NCBI GenBank assembly: GCA_024345305.1
Contig: BRON01000011.1
Coordinates: 620,001 to 684,000 of the forward strand
Reading direction: 5' to 3'
Length of the DNA: 64,000 nt
Source of the DNA: Mrakia gelida
Lineage: Eukaryota > Basidiomycota > Tremellomycetes > Cystofilobasidiales > Mrakiaceae
The number at the start of each line of letters is the position of its first letter. Within the stretch, counting starts at the first letter, position 1. A program made the position numbers and the translations under genes. Shown piece by piece: positions 53,720 through 62,747 of this stretch. The notes under the pieces are model-generated. The model searched no databases and had not been told where the DNA came from. It saw only the letters and a list, made by a program, of their open reading frames with translations.

Positions 53720-56700
53720 CTAGGTGTGGTTGGTGGTGATGAGCTGAGACGCGAAGAAAGATTCCCGAAGGGGGAAGAGAGGGAGTCAGCGTCGCGTCTC
53801 GCAGAGCTTGCGAACGGACCCGAGAGAGGAAGAGCGAGGCGAGCTCACATGTTTCTCGAACCGTTTGAGCACGTGGTTGACTTCTCGACGAGTCATTCCT
53901 TCCTTGTACTGCATCTCTTGAAGGGTGATCTTGCCGTCGAAGTAGCGGACGATCCTGCGAGAGCGAAGACGAGAAGAGAGGAGGTCAGTTCAGTCTCGAG
54001 CGAACGGAACGACGAGCGTGCATGGATAAGACGAGCGAAGGACTTACTTCTGGAACCCTCGAACCTCAGCTTCGGGATGATCGTGGCAGATGGCGTTGAG
54101 CCAGGCTCGTTCCTGAGGAAGGGGGGAAAACGAGGAGTTCAGCGTTCGTTCGACTCGTCAACATCGAGAGCGAGACCGATCGAACACTCACCACCCCTCG
54201 ACTCGAAGCTGGATTCGGTATCAACTCATCCTCTTCTTCTTCCTCATCCCCCTGCGTATCTCCAAACAAGCCCTTCCCCCCACCCAACTCAATCTCACTC
54301 TCCCCTCCCTCCCCTTCCTCAGCTCTCGCCCTCTCAATCCTCTCCGCCTCCAATCTCCTCGCAAGCATCTTCGTCTCCCTCAACGCCACCACCCTCACCC
54401 TCGTCGGTGCACCCACCACCAGATCCTTCCTCAGGAGCCAGAGGAGGGCCTCGTAGTAGAGGCGTTTGTCGGGGACGCCGTCGTGGGGTTTGAGATGGGA
54501 GTAAGGGATGGGCGAGGCGGAGAGGCGGGAGAAGAACTTGTAGAAGGGAGCGAAGGAAGGGAAGGCGAGGTTGAATTGCTCGATTAGTTGTGGCATGCTG
54601 GAAGGAGAAAGTCGGACGGGGAGCGAAAAGGTCAGCAAGCGAGAACGAGCGAGAAGGACGAGACGAGAAAAGAGATGTCGACGAACTCCTTTCCTTCGCT
54701 CGTTCCAGGGAAATAGACGTTCTTGCTGGCTGGTTTGACGACGTCGATGACTCGAGCTTTCCTCTAGATAGTGGAAAAGTGGAAGGGGGAGAAAGAGTCA
54801 GCTTTCGGTGCAGACGACGTCGCGTCGAGAAAGGCGAGCCTTGCAAGCAGAACGAAGGCGAGTCGACGAACCTTCCAGACCAAGAGACGAGCCATCGGGT
54901 AAAGCTCCTTCTTGAGATCGACTCCCATATCGACGAAGGCCGGAAGATGAGCGATCTCAGAGAGACTGCGAGGTAGAAAAGAACGAAAGACGAAGCGAAG
55001 TCAGAGACGAGAGATCTCGGACGCGTCGAGGCCTGCCTTCGAAGACTCACCTCATGTTTGGACGCAAAGCCTCCTTGAACATCTTGAACACGGGATTTTT
55101 CTCCTCCTCCGACAACTCCTCATCAGGATCGTAACCCACGTCCAACGTTCCCTCCCTCGACGAGCCGTTCATCACCGGCGTGAGCGATCCAGGAGTTTCG
55201 ACCGTCGGCGTCGTCGAGAGAGCTCCATTCGACGCACTCCCCGTCATTCCCAACATCTGCCCTACTCCACTCGCTTCTCTACTCCTCCTCCCAGCAGTGT
55301 ACGTCGCGCTCGTCGTCCGACTCTTCGTGTACCCACTCCCTCCTCCGTTCGCGACGCTCCCAACCTCGTCGATCTCCGTTGCCGCTCCGGCGCTTCCTCT
55401 TCTCGAGAAGTTGATGGATCTCCGAGCGGCGGCACCAGTATCGATAGGATCGAGGAGGAGGATCGTCTTCCACGGAGCGAGACGAGTCGTGTTCCATTCT
55501 CCCATCGAGGACGTGAGGTCTTCCTCCTCTTCCTCGTCGCCGAGAGGCGAGTGGTTCTCCCAGTACGACCATTGCCCGGAGTCGTTGGTTGCTGGAGGGA
55601 GAGGGAGTTGGATGTAGAGTGGGAGGGAGGCAATTTTGATGGTGGTAGAGAAGGGGTAGGTGCTCAAGGAATCGAAGATGGATCTGACGGCTTGGGCGAG
55701 AGGGTTGGTGTCGAGAGCGAGTTGAAGGAAGGATTGCCAGGGAGTACCTGTCGAAGAAAGCGAATGATGAATAGAAAAGCAATCAGTCCATGTTCTCTTG
55801 AGGGCAAGAAGCAAAAAAAAAAAGGAGAGGGATGAGGCTCACCTGAGGTGGGAGAGACGCGTTCGAACGAAACGAAGGAAGATGTCAGCTCCGTCAGTTC
55901 TCGAACGAGGACTTAAGTGAGAATGGGTTCGCTGGACTCACGATCGTCGATACAGGTATCTCGCATAGCGATCAGCTTCGTCGCCTGAGTCGCGACCCAG
56001 TTCTCCTTGACCTGCGCGTCGAAGAGCGCTGCCGTCGCCTTGAAGACGACCTCTCGATACAACGCGTCGAGACGTTGACTGGGCTTCATCATCGAGTTGT
56101 TCCGGTTCCTCTGGTCGACGACGATGATGAGATGGAAGAGACCGATGGTGGGAGTGTCGAAGGAGGAGTTCTTCGCGACGGGTTTGGGTCGAACGGGATC
56201 TGCTGGCGCTGTCGTCGACGAGGATCCGTTTTGCGAGGCTGGAGGGGAGCCTTCGAGGACGTCTTCGAGCGACGTTGGTGGGAGACCTGTGATGGGAGGA
56301 CCGTGGCTGCTGGATGGTGATGACGACGATAGACTGAGCCCTTCCAAACCCATAGCTTGACCTGGAGTCACCCTCGGTCCTTGACGTCTCCCTCTCCCAG
56401 TTTCGCTCCCCAGAATCGACCCAGCTCCTCCTGCTACACCTCCAGCTGAGGCCGGTACCTCTGCCTCGTCTCCAAACGTCCACAGTCCGTTCGGTCCTCC
56501 TCCTCGCATCGGATGTCCGACGAAACACATGTCGTCGGCGACGAGTTCGAACCTCTGCTGGCAGAGATCCTCCGACGGGGATAGGATGTTGGCCCAGAAG
56601 GTAGTCTTGGACTCGAAGTAGAAATCGTAGTCGATTTGGTTGAAGTCCGAGGGAGAAGGGACGGGTGCGGAGAGGAAGGCGGAGGAGGAGGGAAGTGGTT

Positions 56701-57201
56701 TGGTTGAGAGGGAAGGGGAAGGAGCTGGCGAGGTCGTTGCCGTTTTGGTTGAAGAGGGACGACCAGTTGGAGGATGAGAGGTAGGAGAGGGGTCCGAGTG
56801 TTTGTGGGTGTGATGGTGGTGAGCTGAGGATGTAGGAGTAGGGGTAGATCGACCTCCGGCGTCGTGAGCGGTGAACTCTGGATCGTTTCCGTTGTCAGAG
56901 TCGGACGTCTCGTCCCCACTGATAGATACGAAGGACCAAAGTCAGTACGCCTGACCAATCGAGTGCCCGCTTCAATCCTATGATGATAGAAGAAGGATCG
57001 AGCTCACCTAGGGTCTGCTTCCCAGCTTCCAAAACCAGCGACGGAAGCGACCGACTTCGCAGGCTTGGTTCGCTCCTTCTTCGCTAGACGAGTTGGTCTG
57101 GTAGGATTCGGAGGCCAACGGAAGGGGATGTTGTTCCCTTGAGACGAGGATGTCACAAAGAGGATCGCCAGAGGAGTGATGATGGACTCGGACTGAGTCA
57201 T
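53720..57201 (-). CDS. NPR3: Nitrogen permease regulator 3 (GATOR1/SEACIT subunit)
   Basis: Nine exons (57201-57008, 56918-55942, 55747-55051, 54965-54872, 54763-54687, 54597-54192, 54112-54048, 53954-53849, 53743-53720), 879 residues. Npr3 marks: N-terminus ITPLAILFVTSSSQGNNIPF followed by the Pro-rich turn, ILSPSEDLCQQRFELVADDM with CFVGHPM, FHLIIVVDQRN, and the winged-helix-like C-terminus NAICHDHPEAEVRGFQKIVR with DGKITLQEMQYKEGMTRREV. Npr3 together with Npr2 and Iml1 forms the GTPase-activating complex on the vacuole that turns off TORC1 under amino-acid or nitrogen shortage. Long Ser/Gly/Thr-rich insertions separate the conserved blocks. The 194-nt gap between exons 2 and 3 can be read as two normal introns separated by a zero-length exon. 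Confidence 0.9.
55748..55941 (-). other. Intron with internal AG|GTGAGC site (probable recursive splice point)
   Basis: The intron splits into unit 1 (55941-55843, 99 nt: GTGAGT donor, GAACTGAC and GAGCTGAC branch sites, CACCTCAG acceptor) and unit 2 (55842-55748, 95 nt: GTGAGC donor, GACTGATTG branch, CGACAG acceptor) with nothing between them. Each unit has the size of an ordinary intron of this genome. No internal exon in the required phase is available. Splicing the whole 194 nt at once gives the same protein. Confidence 0.55.
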
Positions 57202-57304
57202 GGCGAAGGGAAGGAAGGAGAAGGGGAGATGGTGAGCTCGAGAGAACGAGTAAGGTGCCGATTGAGGTCGTCCGGAGAGGGGAGAAGAGGCGAGGTCTCG
57301 AGAG

Positions 57305-58916
57305 ATGGAAGATAGGGATCCTTTGCAGCTGTTCGTGAAGTCTGGAGGTGCGATTTTTTTGGTTGCTGAGATGCGGTAGGAGGAAGAAAGACCTCGAGGG
57401 CAGTGGCTCGAAAGTGGAGCTCGACGCTCGCCGTTTTGCTTCCTTCCTTCACACCCTCACGAGCGATCTTCGACTTTGTTTCCAGATCAAGAATTTTCTA
57501 GCACTCACTGTCAAAACCAGAGCGAAGTAAGCTCAATCGTCTCTCGCGAATGCTCCTTCAGAGACGTCCGAGCTCTCTTTCACCTCCTCCCTCCTTCGCC
57601 GTCAACCTCCCTGCTTCCCAGAAGAGCTCAGGAACGCCAAAGTCCTCGAGTTCGACGTCTCAGATGATGACACACCCAGGTTTAAGAAATTCTTCGATGA
57701 TCCTTCGACGCTGAAGCATGCAGACGACCTGGTAAGTCTACCGTTCCTCGACTTCCCCTCCCCAGCCCTCGTCCTCGTCCTCGGCCGTCCTTCTCCTCTT
57801 CGCACCCATCCATGACGACCAAAGCTACCCGCCGCCTTCGGATCGCTCGGAGGTTATTAGGAGTATACATCTCTTACAGATTTGCGGTATCCATGAAGGT
57901 TCTCTCGCGGTTCCTCACTCCTTCGTCGAGCTTAAACGTTTCGATCCGAGCCGCCCTCCGCTTTCCTTTGCTTCACTTCACTTCCTCCCCAACGTCCTCT
58001 TCCTTCGAACAACCAAGTCCCTCGAGCAACTACCTCGTCATCCCATCCTCGGAATGGCGAACGAAGCCTCCGCCCTCGCCATCGTCGACCACGAACAAGG
58101 ACGCGACGCGGGATCCAAATCGAAACAGCTCACCTTCCCGTCCCTCCTCTTCCCTTCCTCCCTCCGTCACTGGATGGTGTCTCGACGCTTCAGGCCAAAG
58201 GTGAGTCTTTGATCTGACTTGACTCACGAAGACCTTTCGAGCTGACCATCTTCTTCTTCTTGCAGAAACCCAACCGCTCGACGCTCCCGTGGGAGGTTTT
58301 GCTCATCATCATCAAGTCGGCGGATCCTGCGGCTCTAGCGGTCCTCTCAAGAGTCTCCCTCGAGTTCTTGGAAGAGTGCGCTCCGTTGCTTTTCTACGAG
58401 GTCAATATCACGACGGTCAAGAAGCTGCGATCCCTTTTCGGTGTGAGGAGAGAGACAAGGAAACAGGTGAGCTCGACTTCTTCCCGTTTCTCTCCCTCCC
58501 TCTCTTCCCGTCCCGTTCTCCTCCCCACCCAACTCATTCAGCCACTGGCTGATCTCCTTCGACCTCTTCATCAGATGTCCAACCCCTCCCGAATCAACAA
58601 ACATCTCTGCCTCAACCAAATCCAGATCCTCATCCTCGACTTCGGCGACCGACCCTCCGCGAACGACCGACGTCGACTTCAACGTCCTCTCAACCTCTCC
58701 TTCTCCCGAGCCATCGGACCGGGTCCTATCAAGATGAAGTCCTTCCGAATCCACTTACCCTACGGCAACCTCCACTTCGAACAACTCCTTCGCCCGTCCC
58801 TCATGTGCTACCTCCATCCGGAACGAAACTGGTTCCTCAACGAGTTCGAGGCGTTGCACTACTCGAAGAAGCTATTTGAGGATAGGCATTGGATTGAGAT
58901 CAAGGTGATCGGTTGA
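57305..58916 (+). CDS. F-box-like protein, N-terminal exons uncertain
   Basis: The last two exons (58266-58466 and 58575-58916) are clear: STLPWEVLLIIIKSADPAAL then SRVSLEFLEECAPLLFYEV is an F-box-like helix set, followed after an intron by RINKHLCLNQIQILILDFGD and a C-terminus WIEIKVIG with TGA. An exon 57880-58200 (FASLHFLPNVLFLRTTKSLE, MVSRRFRPK) joins in phase 0 and resembles a leucine-rich F-box tail. Further upstream 57627-57731 (LRNAKVLEFDVSDDD), 57486-57526 and 57305-57347 can be linked in phase, but with unusual acceptor and long introns. It may therefore be a fusion of a decayed F-box tail with a second F-box gene, or one gene whose 5' half I have mis-spliced. Divergent to NPR3. Confidence 0.45.
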
Positions 58917-59359
58917 GAAGGGAGGGACAGAAGGCAGTTGTTGGGAAGAAAAGGAGGTGGGGACGGACGAGGGTGGACGACGCGTCGAGACTTTGGTTAG
59001 CTTTCGTTCGCTGCCCGAGTGGTTGTGGCAGTAGAATCTAGTCGCGTGGATATTAATATGACTCATCCGAAGTACGTTGATGGTATACAATCCTTGTTTG
59101 ATGTCTTCTTCTCCCCCGCTTCCCGTCTTGACCTGGTCTCGTTCGCGTCGTCGTCTCGCCCTATGCTTTGCGTCGCTCGCTCTGCTCTCGAGTCCTTCGA
59201 TCCCTGCTCGAGGGTCGAGTCGCAAAGAGCGCTGTCGATATCCCGGTCGCAGAAAAGCGACACTCGCTGAAGATGTATCAAAGCAGCAAAGAAGGACAGC
59301 AAACCCCAAGTCCGAAATCCAAAACGATATCTCTAGATCTACCTCCCTTCCTCTCCCCG
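58917..59359. other. Convergent 3' intergenic region
   Basis: 443 bp between the F-box and biotin ligase 3' ends; one GACGCGTC at 58979 and AT-richer text near 59030-59100. No gene seen. Confidence 0.4.
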
Positions 59360-61923
59360 CTACTGCTTCCTCCTAATCATGTTCGCCATCAGATCGAAAC
59401 TGTTCCCGTCCGGCTGGAGATCGATGAAGTCGGGCTCCTTGTATCCCTTCGACGCGGTGAGGAAGCTCGACCGATCGTACTCTCCTCCGTACGACACCGT
59501 CTTGACGGGCGTGGTTCGAAGCATTCCGTGGTCGAGGGTGATAGTGGTGACTCGAACGGGAGTGGGAGGGTTGGTGGTGAGGAGGTGAACGAGTTGATCG
59601 CTGAAGGACGAGAAGAAGGCAGGAGGAGCTCAGTTCGAGTCGCGAGGAGCTTCGAGACGAGACGCGGAGAGGAGAACGAGGAGATGAGGAGACTGGGGAG
59701 AGGACTCACGAGTGAAGCCATCGATCCAGATAGTCTGTCAGAAAAGGCTCGAACCCTCCTCCTGGAGCGGCGATGAACTGTTCCCACATGCTGCCGAAGC
59801 GAGCGAGGACGCGAGCGAGGGATCCTTCCATCGTCGGAGTTGGGAGAGGAGTTGAGTTGGCAGGGAGGGAGTCGTTGTAGATCTTGGTGAGGAGCGAGAG
59901 AGAGGTAGTAGGGAGAGCGTTGAGGATGTTGATCCCGCATCCTGCAAAGGTAGAGAGAGAGAAGAGAAGGCGAAGGTGAGTAGTCAGTTTGAGCTCGACG
60001 CGACTGGGTCGTCTCGAAACGAGATCGAAGAGAGAGAGAAACGCTTCCGAACTCACCAACCATGATCTTGAACTGCCCGTTAGCGTAGTTCGAGTTCACT
60101 AGAACTCCTCCGATCTTGACCTTGTCGATTTTCCCTCCCTCGCCCTTCACCAACGCGTAAACGTCGTTCGGCCACTTGATCCTCACTCCCAACACACCCT
60201 CGCTCCTTCCTCCTTCGACTCCAGGATCGAGAGCTTCCGAGATAGCGAGAGCGGCGAGGTACTGGATGAAGACGACCTTGGGAGCCTTCGAGGTTGGGAG
60301 GGTGAAGGCCATCGTGAACTGGAGGCAACCCGTCGGCGACAGCCAGACGTTTCCTGATCGACCTCGTCCGGAGAGTTGGTAGGAGGCGGTGGAGACGAGA
60401 GGAGTTGGAAGGGAGTGGAGGAAATGGGGGTTTCTGGGGAGAGAGAGAAGGAGGAAGAGGCGAGGTCAGCTCGAGCGAGGAGACGCGTCGAACGAAAACG
60501 AAAAGAGACTCGAGACTCACTTGTCGAGCATCGTCTGCGTACTCGTCACAGCTTCCGAGTACATCATCAGGTCACCCAGCCTCGTCTCTCCCATCTTCAC
60601 GTCGTGACCGCCCTTATCCCTCTCGTGCTTCCTCGCCAGATCCAACTCCTTCCAGTAGGCCGACCAGTTGAAGAGCGGTGTCCACTTCTCCCTCTCGATG
60701 ACCTCGACGGTCCCCTCCTCCTTGTCGGCGACGATGACGTGCTTGACGAGCGCATCGAGGTCCTCGGCTTCGTCGAGGGAGAGGGTGGTGGTACGAGCTT
60801 GGGAGAGGTAGGAGGAGATGGAGGGGAACGAGGTCGATTGATGGAAGTGGAAGGTGTCGTTCGTGTCTGCGAGGATGGAGGGTCCGTCGGAGGAGGTGGA
60901 GACGGTAGCTCTGGTGGACGTGGAGGTGGTATCGTTGGCGGTAGGTTTGGTGAAGTGAGAGGAGATTTTGGAGACGAAGTCGGCCGGGAGGTTGGGTTTC
61001 GAAGGGTGGGAGACGAGGAACTGAGGGAGAGGGTGGGTAGGTCGTTCGAGCTTGTCCTGCTCCTCCGTCTCCGGCACTCCGACTCCGAGAGTTAGGAGCA
61101 AAGTCTTCATCAACTCGAGACGATCCTCCTCCAGTCCGACGAGCTCCTCCTGCGACGGTCCTCCTCCTGGCATCCGTTGAAGAGCGCTTTGCAGAGGGTC
61201 CTCGAGGAGCGAGTACTCGGGGTGAGTTCCGCAGAGTAGAGATCGTCCGAGTCCGATGTGGGAGAAGACGGCGGCGTTGGGGCGGTTGGGAGCTTCAGCG
61301 TAACGAGCGACGACGACGGGAGGGGAGGAACCGAAGGTGGTTTGGGGATCCGACGAGGCTGGTGGAACGAAAGCTCCTCCTCCGTTGTAGTAGAGATGGG
61401 AGACGCTCTTCTTCATGCCCTTCCCGACCTTCCTTCCATCCTTCTCCAGCACCCCCTTCAAAGCCTCGAGATCGACGTCCATCGTGACGGGTCTCGTCCC
61501 CTTCTCGCTCGAGTACTCGAACCCAGGAAAGACCGTCCCTTCGCACGTTCCCTCCCAGAATCCCAACTCCCTGAAGGCGTGAACCTTGTAGGTACTGTGT
61601 TCCATCATGAACTTGATCTCTGAGGCTCCATAGTATCCTCCAGCACAGATTCCGAGGTAGGATCCTCCTTCACGAACGAACTTGGAGATGACCTCGTTCC
61701 CCTTCCCTGCGAGGTCGGTGTGGTAAGGGATGTCCCGTCCTCCTGGCAGGACGAGGAGAGCGCACGAGGTGAACCAAGGGTCGGTGAGGAGGGAGGAGGT
61801 CGAGATGGAGGTGACGGTGTAGTAAGGGGAGAGGAGAACTCGTAGGGATTTGATGGTGTGGTGAAGGGAGGAAGGGGAAACGCCGGCTCCAGAGTAGACG
61901 AGGACCGAGAATTTGCGAGCCAT
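59360..61923 (-). CDS. BPL1: Biotin-protein ligase (holocarboxylase synthetase)
   Basis: Four exons (61923-60521, 60433-60057, 59941-59710, 59600-59360), 750 residues. The first part is the glutamine-amidotransferase-like BPL_N domain (VLPGGRDIPYHTDLAG, YLGICAGGYYGASEI) found in fungal enzymes. The catalytic half has the ATP/biotin loop LSGRGRSGNVWLSPTGCLQF (GRGRxG), RIKWPNDVYA, the Lys of KIGGVLVNSNY and VGCGINILN, then a C-terminal SH3-like cap (LRTTPVKTVSYGGEYDRSEF). The enzyme forms biotinyl-AMP and attaches biotin to the Met-Lys-Met lysine of pyruvate carboxylase, acetyl-CoA carboxylase and related enzymes in the cytosol. All catalytic blocks are intact and the length is near that of yeast Bpl1 (690). 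Confidence 0.94.
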
Positions 61924-62747
61924 CGTGAGGAGGTGGGAGTTGGGGAGGAGAAGGAGGAGCTCTGTGCGAAAGTCGAATGAGAAAAGAGCTAGATGGACGG
62001 TTGGGGAGAGCTGTCAAAACGAGAGAGGGAAAGAGGTTGGGGGAGGAGGATCGACGGAGCTCGCGGGTCGAGTCGGTTCCGGCTGGGGTTACTGACTCTC
62101 GGGAGGATTTTTTGCACTAGCTCGGAATAGATTCATAGTCCCTCGTATCCTTTGATTGGGGCAAGCTCGAAAAAGTAGCAGCCTCGGGTTGGGTTAGCCC
62201 TAGCAACGGAGGAAGAAGCGTTTCGATGAGCTCGCGAGCTCGACCTTTCCTTCCTCCCTCCAAACTACGTCTCTCCCTCCCCCTTCGTTTGCACCAGGGA
62301 CCCTCTTCGCCTCGGATTTTTGGAGCTCCAGGAGACCACAGACTTCCGGTACTTTCAAATCCTTCGCTACCTCTTCGTGGCTGCTAAAAGCATACGGCGG
62401 AGGTGACCTGTCGACGGCTCTCGTTCGAGATTCGTTCAGATCACAACCACCCTTTCCTGGCTCCCTTGGAGGCCCACCTTTAGATGCGATGTCAGCATGG
62501 ATATAATAGAGGTAAGCTCTTGCCTGCGCTAAAGTGCGAGATCGGGAAGAGAACAGGGGGGTGGAGAGACAGCGAAGCTTCAACTGACCTCGAGCTCAAC
62601 CTTCCCTCCTCCCCTCCTCTCAGACTTCCTCTTCTACACTCCCTTGAGTTGAACTCGGGACTTCGACTCTCTGCTCTCCGTAGACGTAACTCTCTCAGCT
62701 CTCCGTCGGTCACTCTCCTGCTCCAGCTCATCAACAACGCACACATC
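61924..62747. promoter_or_regulatory. Divergent region between BPL1 and copper radical oxidase genes
   Basis: 824 bp. AT-richer around 62095-62180. An in-frame upstream segment from 62484 (no ATG) exists on the + strand but is not supported as coding. Intron-like text (GTAAGC near 62512, CTGAC near 62584, CTCAG near 62622) suggests a spliced 5' UTR of the oxidase gene. Confidence 0.4.

Larger units (their letters stand above)
2214..60489. repeat. Dispersed palindrome GACGCGTC (31 copies)
   Basis: Start positions: 2214, 2538, 8878, 9184, 9632, 11793, 13058, 13216, 13422, 15423, 15775, 19406, 23298, 25464, 25794, 26812, 28646, 29953, 30154, 36283, 38332, 42474, 45004, 47800, 49730, 50070, 52776, 53142, 55020, 58979, 60482. 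Eighteen are in predicted introns, ten in intergenic or UTR text, three in exons (2538, 15775, 30154). Many extend to CGACGCGTCG or TCGACGCGTCGA. An 8-mer is expected about once per 65 kb by chance at equal base use. Confidence 0.85.

Noticed and set aside
60376..61095. 239-codon + strand frame opposite BPL1
   Set aside because: Opposes a fully conserved biotin ligase exon; Gly/Glu/Arg low complexity.
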